Source: Purshia tridentata | Taxonomy: Eukaryota; Streptophyta; Magnoliopsida; Rosales; Rosaceae | Length of the DNA stretch: 58,394 nucleotides | Direction: 5' to 3' | Assembly: GCA_003254885.1 (NCBI GenBank) | Contig: QANT01006370.1 | Coordinates: forward strand, 1-58,394 | In this document: one piece after another, positions 48,404 to 58,394 of the stretch | Layout of the letters: each line of letters starts with the position of its first letter | How positions within the stretch are numbered: the first letter of the stretch is position 1 | Made by a program: the position numbers and the translations under genes | Notes under the pieces: generated by a model | What the model was told of the DNA's origin: nothing | The model's database searches: none | Seen by the model: the letters and a program-made list of their open reading frames with translations, nothing else

Positions 48404-48474
48404 GCGCATCTGGTGTAGTGGTATCATAGTACCCTCCCACGGTACTGACCAGGGTTCGATTCCCTGGATGCGCA
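48404..48474 (+). tRNA. tRNA-Gly (anticodon CCC)
   Basis: A 71-nt cloverleaf without intron. The acceptor stem GCGCATC pairs with GATGCGC and A is the discriminator base. A-box-like TGGTGTAGTGG follows. The anticodon stem GTACC/GGTAC closes the loop CTCCCAC with anticodon CCC at 48436-48438. The T-stem CAGGG/CCCTG closes TTCGATT, with B-box GGTTCGATTCC. A CAA-containing sequence (GAACAAACAAG) precedes it and a long T run near 48488 can stop RNA polymerase III. The gene looks functional. The opposite-strand open frame here is only a shadow. Confidence 0.96.
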
Positions 48475-48483
48475 AAGTGGTTA

Positions 48484-48502
48484 AATTTCTTTTTTTTTTT
48501 TT
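48484..48502 (+). terminator. Pol III T-run terminator of tRNA-Gly
   Basis: An interrupted run of T residues begins about 12 bases after the tRNA 3' end, the usual RNA polymerase III stop signal. Confidence 0.7.
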
Positions 48503-48856
48503 CAAATTCAAACCTATTATACAGAAAACATGAACAATAGTGGTGTGGGTTGTTTGTGATTGATTTAATATAATTCATAAGAACAAATCCAAAATCCAAA
48601 AGCCAAAAGCCCCAAATAGCAAAGAGAAAGGATCTCACTTTTTCCTTCAACTTTGCAAAATGCCTTTGAGGGCCAACAAAATCAATAGTCTCTCATCAAT
48701 ATTTAGCTCTTCCTCTCTGCCAGGAAATTAGTATCGACTTGTGCGTGTGAGTTATCAATTAAGGAACTTCCAGGTGTTTTAATTAGATGTATATATATCT
48801 TATTACTTTTTTCTGATAGCTGGCACTAGATCTAGGGTAGCTGGTGCATGCTGCAA

Positions 48857-48893
<37 letters not shown>

Positions 48894-50706
48894 GCTAAAA
48901 AGTATATATATATATGGGCCTAATGAAAATGTTTTCTTAGCTTGATTAGCATGTGCTCAGTGTCCCAATTGACACTGACAAATTATGGTTTATGGACCTA
49001 CTCGATCTCAAGTTTGTGGGGAGCATTGTAAGCTACCAACCTAGTAATGTAAGCATGGGGGGCAATATATGCGCCATGTGCATGCGTTAATCTCATTAAA
49101 GGGTACCAAGAAATTTCCCAACCAATTAAGTTAATTAATAATATCCTGTTTTTAATTGGTTGACATTCATTGAGAGAGAATATGATCATGCATGCATGGT
49201 GTTAACTTTAAGCCTTTAGTGTACTACTGTCTCATGTCTGATCATGGGGCTGTGGATTCCATTACGAATAGGGCCATAGAGAACCCTCCTTACAATAATT
49301 GTGTTAACCAGTTGCCACATTTTAAATTAATGGGGCATCCTCATATATATATCAAACGTTATATATCTAAGTTGACTAGCTAGGTTCTGACCAAAAGAAA
49401 TAAAAAAGTTGACTAGCCAGGTTGTGTTTTTGTATATATATATATATATCAATTGAAATGTGGCTATGAGATTCATTAATTTTTCTTGTGTCAAATGATA
49501 ATATTCTCCCTTTACACTGAGACTTTTAAAGGGTAGTAGCTTCGGCCACTAATTAACTCTCCCCAAAAAACTTATATAAATATCAGGCCTCAAATGGTTG
49601 ACTACACACACACACGCACTCACAAAGTGTCCCCAACTTGATATATAACTTCAAAAACTGCTGTTTTTGGGTACAAACAAGACCACCTTAATTTGTAAAA
49701 TATAGTACATATATACAGTAATATGTTTTCTAATCAAATAATTAAATTTGTTATGATCGATGAAATTAAAAATATACACAGAGGCGCTAGCTATTAAATT
49801 TATAAATGAAGGTTTATATCTGAAAAGAAAGAGGCCATTGCATGGATTTTACCTAGTGTTGCAAAAAGCTTCCTCGAGGCTGAAAATTAATCTTAATAAA
49901 TTGCTACTATTAACCTTAATTAATTAAGGTGGAAAAATTGTGAATTGAAAACACAGTAGTACTTGATAGTTGTGGTGGTAGGTAGGTAGGGAATGTCAAC
50001 CTATTTCCCTTGTATAGATCGAGCTCATGTGCGGTGACATTGTTCTTTTAATGAATGAAAAGCAAAAGAAACATTATATATGTAACATCAATGTTATATA
50101 TATTTGGTATTCGTTGACAAAAAAAACTGTTTAAAAGCCATTTTAAATTTAGTAAATTAAAGAAATATTTTCAATTACTTTCTTGTTAAATTAGACTTGG
50201 CCGGACAAGTGATCGATAGCGAGCTAGCTGACTAGGTAGCAACTACCAACAGAAGATGCAGCACTTAAGCTCCATTAAATGCAGAATGTAGCTGGATCAA
50301 GCTATAATTCTGTGTACGAATATTAATTGCTGAAGTGTTAAGTGAAATTTTCTCTAAGTTAACGTTTTCATTTGTTGATGTCTATGATACATTTTTTTGG
50401 GTATCGTGGACTCCATACAGTAGACACTAACTCATCAACGTTTCTTTTACTATATATACAAAAAATATAATTTTGTTTGAATTACAATTTTATTCGTAAT
50501 CGGACAATGCTTATAACTTATAAGAATTATATCAATCAATTCCTCATATTTATTGAGAAAAGTTTTATATATTATGAAACTGTGAAGAATAAGTACCGTT
50601 GGTTAGGGAGAATCATATTACTTTAATTGAATGTATAATTCATATTTATAGTTTGAGAACGATGTCATGCATGACTCATGAGATACGTGATAAAAAATCA
50701 TTATTA

Positions 50707-50745
<39 letters not shown>

Positions 50746-51231
50746 ATCTAGCATTAAAACTAGAGAGGTAAGAAGGGCAAATCATGATAAGTTTGGAAAG
50801 CATACTTTTATCTCCTGGATTGATTTTAATATATTTAGTATACATTTAATATTTCATGCATTCAGCTAGCTCAACTGTCAGTCATGCAAAATAGTAATTA
50901 GTCTTGCCTCATGATAATTTTAACTAGCTAGTTTGTTAATTACATTCTTTATCTGCGCATTAATGCAATATGCTTTATGAAAAATATTGTCTCCAAGGTA
51001 TACACAGGTACACATGCTGAACAACTGGTTTTGTTCTCTTTTTACTGAAAATAATGATGCATAGGAGTGTACGTACGTACATACATCATATATGTCATCT
51101 TAGCATATATATACGATATATATTCGGTTCTGGACTTATGGGTGCATTGAGAGAGAGAGAGAGAGAGATGTCTATATATTGAATGCATATATGGTACTGG
51201 TATATGGATGGAGGATGACAATTACATAAAA
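48503..51231. other. AT-rich intergenic DNA between tRNA-Gly and the VUP1-like gene
   Basis: No protein gene could be supported. It contains (TA)n tracts at about 48862-48890, 49433-49450 and 50709-50741, a (GA)n run at 51149-51168, and a short CA-rich patch at about 49605-49620. The last few hundred bases are probably 3' UTR of the minus-strand gene. Confidence 0.5.
50709..50741. repeat. (TA)n microsatellite
   Basis: About 16 pure TA units. Confidence 0.95.
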
Positions 51232-52171
51232 TCATCCAAAATAGTTTGCTACCATTGAAAATGGAACTAAGCAAAGTCCTCTTTTCTTCAGTTCTGTCAC
51301 TTCTGTGCAGTCATTTTCCATCCCATTAAAGCCCAATTCATCACTTCTCTCATCTACATGCCCAGAAGGACTTCCTTTCTCCTATATATACATAGCAATA
51401 CCATACAACAAAATTACTTAAAAGGACACCCATGCCATCATGTAAATATATAATATATATATATAACTCGATACTGTTAATTTGTTCCCCACAAAATTAA
51501 ACCAGAATAATAAAAAGACAATTAATGAAATAATAAAAAAGAACCCATGAAGAAAAATAGAAAAAGTATATGGTAATTACTGTTTTACCAGAGTTATCAT
51601 CTCTATATCATCTTTTCGAAGTTCTGGTTTCATATCGGACGGTTGCCTTTTATTACAAAGCTATTGAAAAGAAAACCAGAAAATGAAGATTATTTGACTT
51701 GTAAGTTGTAACATATATAAAATCAAAACAAATGAAAATTAATAAACAAAAAGATTAAGGATATATCCTCACCTTGGGACTATTTACTGGAGAGCTAGCT
51801 GTATCCTCCAAAGCATCATCAAACAATGCTTCTTTGGATTTTCTTTTACTGAAACTCGATCTTTTGCCACTAATTTTAACCATGCTGCCAAACCCTAAAA
51901 CCTCTTCATTTTTAGCATTACTCAACTTGTTGGTGACGGAAGAAGCAGCATCAGAGATTATTGAATGGCTCTGATCATCATAATAACCTGAGGAGAAAGC
52001 AGAATTACTGTGTTCACGATGACCATCAGCATGATGATTGTTTATCAAGAAATCTTCCAAGTACATAGTCCAACTGCTCTCCTCAGGGGACTCATCATGA
52101 TCATTATCAGCTGTGGTTCTTGCATCAGAAGAAAGAGTTTTTCTGATCATAGAGTTCATGGAGTCCTCCAT
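51232..52171 (-). CDS. VUP1: VUP1-like (vascular-related unknown protein) family member
   Basis: VUP1 is a plant-only protein of unknown biochemistry, expressed in vascular tissue. I recall that overexpression in Arabidopsis alters growth and hormone responses. Three minus-strand exons, 51773-52171, 51589-51660 and 51232-51381, join in frame to 206 residues. No catalytic domain is present. The N-terminal family block is EESSWTMYLEDFLINNH (about 30-46). The middle is Ser/Asp/Lys-rich and probably disordered, with a basic patch (KISGKRSSFSKRKSKEAL). The C-terminal block, ELKKRGLCLVPFSMVANYFG at the very end, is the most recognisable conserved segment. The last two exons are too short to stand out as open frames and were found from the conserved C-terminus and splice sites. 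The upstream side has a long (GA)n tract at 52445-52471. Confidence 0.88.
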
Positions 52172-52440
52172 ATCTGTTTCAATTAATAATAAGATTAGAA
52201 TAGAAGCTAGCTAGCTAGGATTGGATTATATATACATATACATAAGTGGGGGTGGGTAGTAACTGTTGGGCAATTCAAGAATAGCAGTGTTGATCAGAGT
52301 AGGTATATATATATAGTAGAGATCGAACAAAGCAATTAGTTAATTCCGAGAAGTAGTGTAAAATATATTTAGAATTAGGCCTTGGAATCTTGATGTGGGA
52401 CATAATTAGGGGGTTGGATAAAAATTTGGCTGCCGCCACC

Positions 52441-52474
<34 letters not shown>

Positions 52475-53940
52475 TTGACGGTGTGAGTCTGTGAGATTAG
52501 ATAGATTTGCCAAATTTTTCTTGGGGTGGACTTACCTTTCCACTATTAGATAGATTAGATAAATTGCGTTGAATAAGTCAGTTATTTGGTCACATAAGAC
52601 TTTGGACTAGTTCTAAATTCTATTGGTCTTTTTTCTATATATATATTTCTCAGGAGAAATTAATGTTATTTATGATTTGTAACTGTAACTCGATCTCTCT
52701 CCCTCTATACCTCACTCCCCTAGCTAAACAATAATTATTGTCCTTCAACATAACATGGCCCACCATCAACTATTTTATTGAGACTTGGTTACTTATGCTT
52801 TAATTAAATTAGCACGATTAATTTGCAAGAATTAAGAATTATTGTGAGGAGCGCTTAATCCTTTTTTTTTTTCCTGAATTTGCAACGACAATTATTTGAC
52901 AAAAGTGAGTGTTGCTAGAAATTTCAAATTAATATCGTAAAATTGAATTTTAAATATATGTAACAGTATTTCATAAATTCACGTCAAAGTCCATTTTATA
53001 CTCATTTTTTTAAGTATACACTGCCTTACCATTTAAAATATAAATTTGCCATAAGATTATTTCTCTTCTAATTAAGTCAGGCGTTGAAATCTTGAAAGCA
53101 CACACAGCTCCCATCATTCTATTGAATGATGTGTACTCAATTGACTTAACCAGAAACAACATAAAATTAATGTTGAAAATTAATTTTTTTTATAAAAACA
53201 AACTTAATTGGCTTATGACTTTGCCTTTTGTTGCCAATTGGCAACTCGTTGAGTAGCTTAATTAATATTATTAGTTCATGATTGGACTTTTTGCTGTCGT
53301 TGAATTTAATTAATTAATTTGTTTAATGGCTTTGGCAGTCATAAGTTCATAACAATATATTTCATATACGAGTCGAATCAGTATTTAACTAACTAATTAA
53401 TTTACATCTAAAATGTCACATAAATTCGGCTTGAGATTCTTTCATATATTTAATTATTTTAATAGTTTGGGTGGAGGATGGGCCAACGTGGCTTCAGCCT
53501 CTTTTACTTGATGAAAGTTTCTTTTATTCTCAAACAAATATATCTATATATATATATTATTATATAAGTTATAAATTCAATAATTATATAAAGTTATTTT
53601 ACAGTATTTAATAATAAATAAAAGAAATTACTTAGGTCCTAAGGTGTAAAAGGTTGCAAAGACAAATAAACCCACATTACATTAGGTTTTGTGTTTTTGT
53701 GCAGAGTGCTTCTTGCCACCTTGTCCATTCCTCGGCCTTTTTTGTTTTGTTTTGTTTTTTTTAAATAGGCAGATTACTACTGTCGGATAGTGATAATTCA
53801 TAATGTGGATGGATGCGATTTCATAAGCTTAAATTTTGTGTTTTATGTTTGTTTTAGTAGTGTTTAACATGTTTATGTAAGAAATTAAAGATATAAGGTA
53901 CATATATATCCATTGTATGATCTTATATTTAATACCAAAT
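52172..53940. other. VUP1 upstream region and AT-rich intergenic DNA
   Basis: The proximal part likely contains the VUP1 leader and promoter, with a TATATATATAG stretch near 52305-52316. A (GA)n run at 52445-52471 lies about 270 bp upstream of the start codon. Beyond 52600 the sequence is AT-rich without a gene. Confidence 0.45.
52445..52471. repeat. (GA)n tract upstream of VUP1
   Basis: A nearly pure GA run. GA repeats in plant promoters can bind BPC-class GAGA factors, but a role here is only a possibility. Confidence 0.9.
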
Positions 53941-53986
53941 GTGTGATATCTTGGGGTCCCCTTTTTTTTTTGTAACCCAGGGAAGA

Positions 53987-54173
53987 TTGTTTGTGTCAAT
54001 TGGGTGTTATTATTGGGGATGAGAATGGTACTCTAGTTTTGGCTTCCTCTAAGCAGCTCCCTGTATGTTTTACATGTTTCTATCCCTTCCTTGGCCGCTA
54101 TGGAGTGATCTTTTATGAAATTAAAATTGTAGCCAGCAAGCTAGTAATTAACTTTGTTCCTTTTAAGTTTTAA
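53987..54173 (+). pseudogene. Decayed RNase H-like (RVT_3) fragment of a retroelement
   Basis: The translated text CQLGVIIGDENGTLVLASSKQLP resembles the start of the RNase H-like domain often found at the end of plant LINE polyproteins or as stand-alone pieces (pattern GVVIRDxxGxVxAxxSxxLP). The frame ends after about 60 codons, and the acidic catalytic positions further on are not visible. No other element parts are recognisable nearby, so this is an isolated remnant. The assignment is by eye. Confidence 0.4.
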
Positions 54174-56890
54174 TTTTCGTTCTCGTATTTGTGGCTGAAT
54201 AGTTTTCAGATAAACTGGTTTGAGAGTGGTTGGATGGTGATATAGATAATGACGTAACTGTTACTAATGTAATGAAGCTATCTCTATCTCCATTCATAAA
54301 CAAAAAAAAACCTAATCAGTTAATTATTGGCCATAAAAAACAATATCAACCTTAGTTGAATAAAAGATCTAATTAATTTCCCATCACCCCTTCCATTTAA
54401 AGCACATGCATGATTCCAAAATATGGAATAATAACCTGTGAGTGGTCTTGTCTGCCCATGGTCTCGCTGACCAGATCGACTTTTGCCCTTGTTTTATGCA
54501 AACATTTAAACTGTCATTTTTTGATCTTCTCATATATAATCCCATGTTTTTTAACCACTTTAATTTGTAGTAAAATTGGTATATCATGCATATAAATACT
54601 TTTTAGCCATCAAAATGTTATATATTTGATTTTAACAATAAAAATGGACAATATGGATTAAAATGGGCAATAATTGAACTTAAAAGTGCATTTTTTATTA
54701 AAATCGAAACACTTTAGTTTCTTTTTATTACCTAATAAAAGAGTGCAGTTAATATTAGTTACTTTTGTTATAGTGAGAGTTTATTTTGTGAATTACCCTA
54801 GAACCGGTTCACATGACGTACAAATTTATTTTATAGATGAACTTCCGAAGTGGTACTAGATATCTTAATGGTTGTTAATCAATCATTATTGACTTTGCAT
54901 AATGCTTATGACATTCTTTGGTTGAAGATTTTATGCTGATTTTCTTTGCATAAAGAAAACACTAAACTATATATTATCTCAATCATGCTCCCATTAAAAG
55001 GGCCTAAACCTACCCCTTCCTCATATTAGTTGTTGGGCACCAATCTAATCTAATTGAGGTAGAGGTACCACACCAGCTCAACACGTGCCACATATATCCA
55101 CTTTTTAAACTTCAACCTCTTGAGTCTTGACTCTTGAGGGCTTAAATAATTTATAGAAGAATAAATTAATGATAGCTAGATATATAAGCCTATATTCCTA
55201 ATTAACATGTATGATAACCAAATTTTGGGTTAGTCACATATAGGTCCCCCAAGGGTAGGACAAAAAAATTCTATATTAGTTTAATTTGTACAAATTTGAG
55301 GGGGTGATGGGTCACTTTCTGATGACATGGAGCTAGACCAGATCGAAGTGATTGATTCAGGGCACTACTTTTGGTGGGTCCAAACTAACACATGATTCCT
55401 CGAGAAATTGTTCCTAAATTTAGGTCGAATGCTTTGTGTGTTCCTTTTCAAAGATGTAATCTAATCATGGGTTTTGATTTTTCTTTTTTGTCATGTTAGA
55501 GGAATGGTTCTTTCAGGGTTCAATTATCAATGTTGGGTTATATACTTGGCTTGTTTGCATACGAATGAAATGGCACATGGGCATTCATGCACGTGTGCCC
55601 TACCAATTACTTTTCACATGCCACCACATGCACGTTTGGTTGGGCACACAGATGAATGAGTAATCCAAACCCAAACTCTCCAACTTTTTTTATTGTTATA
55701 ATTTTGTCTCTAATTATAATAAAAATATTTTTAGAAAGAAACATCAATTACAATTTACCCCCATCGAATTGTAGGGGTGATTTTGAATGTTACAAAAAAT
55801 ACAAAAATTTATAAGTAGACATATCATCTTTCAAAAATCATGCAACGCTAATGGTTTCGTCTAGTTCTTCATTAAATGCTAACATGGCAGTTTTTCATTA
55901 AATGCCAACATATTTTAATCATCATTGATTTTTTAATGACGTGGAGTGCCACGCTGAAAAAAAATAATAAAAAATTACAAAAAACATTTTATAATATTAA
56001 AAATTAAAACTATGGAGGACTGCATGATATTTTTTTGAAAGCTGGTAGACGCACTTGTAAATTTTTGTACTTTAGTAAGCTTTTTGAAGTTATAGTTGGA
56101 TGAGGAAAATTGTAATTGAGCCAAAAGATAAGAAGGTGAAATTTGTGTGTGATAGTACCATCTGCGATTCCAGATCGGAAGGACCAATTTGATCTTATTT
56201 TCAGAGTCGTGGGTGGGCTATGAAGTTCATCCTTAAGTATTCAACTTGAAAAAGTATCACTAGACAGGCCCAATAACTTTCGGTTTATCCCTTAATTATT
56301 TTACTTTTTGTGTTACATAGCCAAGATCTACAGCCAGAACATGACATACTGTCGTCGAAAGCACCATGGCTCTGCAAAGGAAGACTTCACAATGGGTACG
56401 GCAAAATGTATACTAGATCCAAGTTAAGCAATGCCCTCTCAAATGTATATATGATCTTTTCAATGACACGAGAAATGGTAAGATTTTTTAGATCCTAATT
56501 AAACTTTTACTTCAGAATTATTAAGTTTAGGGGACCAAAATGCGGGTATTTTTGTCCTTTTGAGATAGTACTTGTACGTTGCAGCATAGGCCATGCATGG
56601 CCCCATAGCAATCAATACACTAATTTGCTCCTGCCAAAAATGGAGTTACCGTTATAAACGAGTCCTGTAAATATGTAGCACATATATGTGTAAAAGTGTT
56701 TAATTTATGAAGAAAACAAGAACATGGATGCGTGGCAAGCACATAATTAAACATGGTGCACATGCTTGGTCACCAATGACAGTGAGTGCATGGCTAGTCG
56801 AACCAAATGTTGGCTTTCTGTACAGGCCTGGAAGTAAAACAAAATGTGTTTTATAATCAATTTCTTGCGAAACCATATATATAGGTGAGT
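54174..56890. other. AT-rich intergenic DNA
   Basis: No gene or clear transposon is visible. The many 60-70 codon open frames have neither family motifs nor coding-like composition. Confidence 0.45.
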
Positions 56891-56893
56891 GTT

Positions 56894-57200
56894 AGGGGAC
56901 CTCAAAATCAGGTGCCTCAAAATGACTTCAGTGACGTGGAATTTTCATGTTGTAATTTTGTTTTATTAATTTAAAGCCACATCATAATTAATTGCCACAT
57001 CAGAATTTTTAAAGACATATCTACCCTTTTAATTAAATTTTATATTAACTTACAAACAATAAGATTAAATTTAAAAAAACTTAAAAACAGTATACAGAAA
57101 TATTAAAAAACATACATAAATCTCACAGAAAACATAGAAAGAAAAAAGGTTTAACAATTTCCATATACTCTAGGTTAATTAATTGGTATGAAGCTATAAT
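56894..57200 (+). mobile_element. Left end of a MITE/MULE-like element
   Basis: TTAGGGGACCTCAAAATCAG followed by GTGCCTCAAAATGAC and a GTGACGTGGAATTTTC motif resembles the GTGCCTCAA end of the element at 5947-6911, including the AT-rich A/T-run interior. I did not find a matching right end, so the border on that side is arbitrary. Confidence 0.35.
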
Positions 57201-58040
57201 TTCATACTCTATGTTTCGGTAAAGTTTTTCTAACGATTTCATATTCATTGCAGGTTTTTTAAGAAATTAAGCCCCAATTTTAGAACCCTAAAATCTACTA
57301 CGTCATCTCTCATCTTGATTTAGAAGAATTTTGTTCAACTCATTCATTGAGGTATGTTTTAATTTATTACTTCTATATTTTGAATGATTGAATTATGTTA
57401 AAAATGTTACTACCCATTCATTGAGGTATGCAACTCCTTGATGAACGGCTGAAGAAACTAGTAGCAGCCCTTAGGTCTTAGCTACTTAAGAAATTGCAAA
57501 GTTTAGTTTTTTTCCTTTTTTTTTTTCAACGTTAAAAATTACCGCACAGGACCGGTCCTGACAAACACAGGAAATGTGAATGGGACCATTGCAAGTGCCT
57601 TAATTGTCTTCTCAATTCCGCGGGCTATACGGCATGTTAGCTATTGTTGGTATCCACTCTAGGATATGATTTAGAGGGCTGTTTCAAAAACCGGTCTGTC
57701 TTTTATTGTTCCAAGAATACTGCTATTTGTAATATTTCAATCAATTATATTATATATTATCTTTTTAATAAAACTGAGACTCATTTATGTAAATTTTATG
57801 GAAATAAGTTTTATATTTAATAAAAAAAATAATACCAAAAATATATGCCCCTTCTATTAATAAAGATATATAATTAAGAAGATGCATGCCCAAAAATAGC
57901 TCAAGGATATATAATACATGCCAGGGGGCTAGCTATATATGCTTAACACATTCAAGGCTTTAGTTAATAAGCTACATCCATTTTAGAATAGGATCTTTGT
58001 CAAATTTTGTAATCAATTAATGAATATAACAATATAAGGG
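57201..58040. other. Intergenic DNA, right end region
   Basis: No gene recognised. A short direct repeat, CATTCATTGAGGTATG, occurs at about 57340-57356 and again at about 57415-57430. Confidence 0.4.
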
Positions 58041-58394
58041 CAATATATGCTAAGGTGCCGTAATTTTGTGCCTAATTGACATGGCATTCTATGTCAAATT
58101 ATAATATTTGACATGTCATAATTTACACGCGACATCATTTTTACAAAAAAAATAAGGTTTTTTTGCAAATCACCCACATGAATTATACTCCTATTTGCAA
58201 ATTACCACCTAAATTAAAAATTGAATTAATCCGTCACTTGAATTAAAAAAAATTTGCAATTTCATGCCTCCATCTAATTCTGTCAATATCTCCATTAAAA
58301 TTAAGGGTATTATAGTCTTTTCAGATTAGTTTTCTATTATTAACTATTTAAATAATTAATGATTAAATAAAAATGACAAGACAGAAAAAAAAAA
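58041..58394 (+). mobile_element. Possible MITE start cut by the window edge
   Basis: AAGGTGCCGTAATTTTGTGC followed by CTAATTGACATGGCA and a local inverted repeat (GACATGGCATTCTATGTCAA, TTTGACATGTC) resemble the GTGCC-type ends of the other elements. The element would continue beyond the window, so this cannot be confirmed. Confidence 0.25.

Noticed and set aside
48300..48650. 116-codon minus-strand open frame
   Set aside because: It runs through the tRNA-Gly gene antisense and has no protein family features.

Overview
This is nuclear DNA of a flowering plant, a eudicot and perhaps Rosaceae-like (the family guess is weak and rests on overall style, not on a search). The support is AT-rich intergenic sequence with GT-AG introns, many short inverted-repeat transposons, plant-only families (COBRA-like, early nodulin-like, VUP) and a plastid-targeted thiazole synthase. 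Nine protein genes could be assembled exon by exon with intact frames from start to stop, plus one tRNA gene. There are no bacterial, viral or organellar stretches. One base (47915) is an N inside a T run.

Layout: eIF1/SUI1 translation factor (+, 1352-2973); a 5 kb gene-poor stretch with a MULE-like element; thiamine thiazole synthase THI1 (+, 8034-10488); UFBP1/DDRGK1 ufmylation adaptor (+, 12305-15084); COBRA-like protein of the long COBL7/10/11 class (+, 16364-18850); intergenic DNA with a complete PIF/Harbinger-type MITE (20332-21051); TBC RabGAP (-, 22244-28274); early nodulin-like phytocyanin (+, 30407-31683); PDIL5-4, a thioredoxin-ERGIC/Erv fusion of the early secretory pathway (-, 32683-41869); electron transfer flavoprotein alpha (+, 43889-47596); tRNA-Gly(CCC) (+, 48404-48474); VUP1-like vascular protein (-, 51232-52171); then about 6 kb with no recognisable intact gene.

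The genes are not an operon and do not form one pathway. Their order nevertheless looks old. From memory, eIF1, UFBP1, COBRA-like, TBC and PDIL5-4 occur in the same order at Arabidopsis At4g27130-At4g27080, and PDIL5, ENODL and COBL are neighbours at At3g20560-At3g20580. Several products act in the ER and secretory system (UFBP1, PDIL5-4, TBC RabGAP, GPI-anchored COBL and ENODL), but I would not infer a joint function from that.

The most unusual structure is non-genic. Arrays of about 20-bp imperfect palindromes (TTCGG...CCGAA ends) repeat at a 33-bp period at two loci 19 kb apart, one in a TBC intron and one upstream of ETFA. Both loci also share a similar terminal sequence in opposite orientation, which suggests an unfamiliar transposon family with an ordered set of protein-binding sites. 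Other points are a 250-bp tandem duplication of the PDIL5-4 leader/promoter, four unrelated MITE-like insertions in PDIL5-4 introns, a 114-bp duplication abutting a PDIL5-4 splice donor, and a 71-bp insertion just after the eIF1 stop codon.
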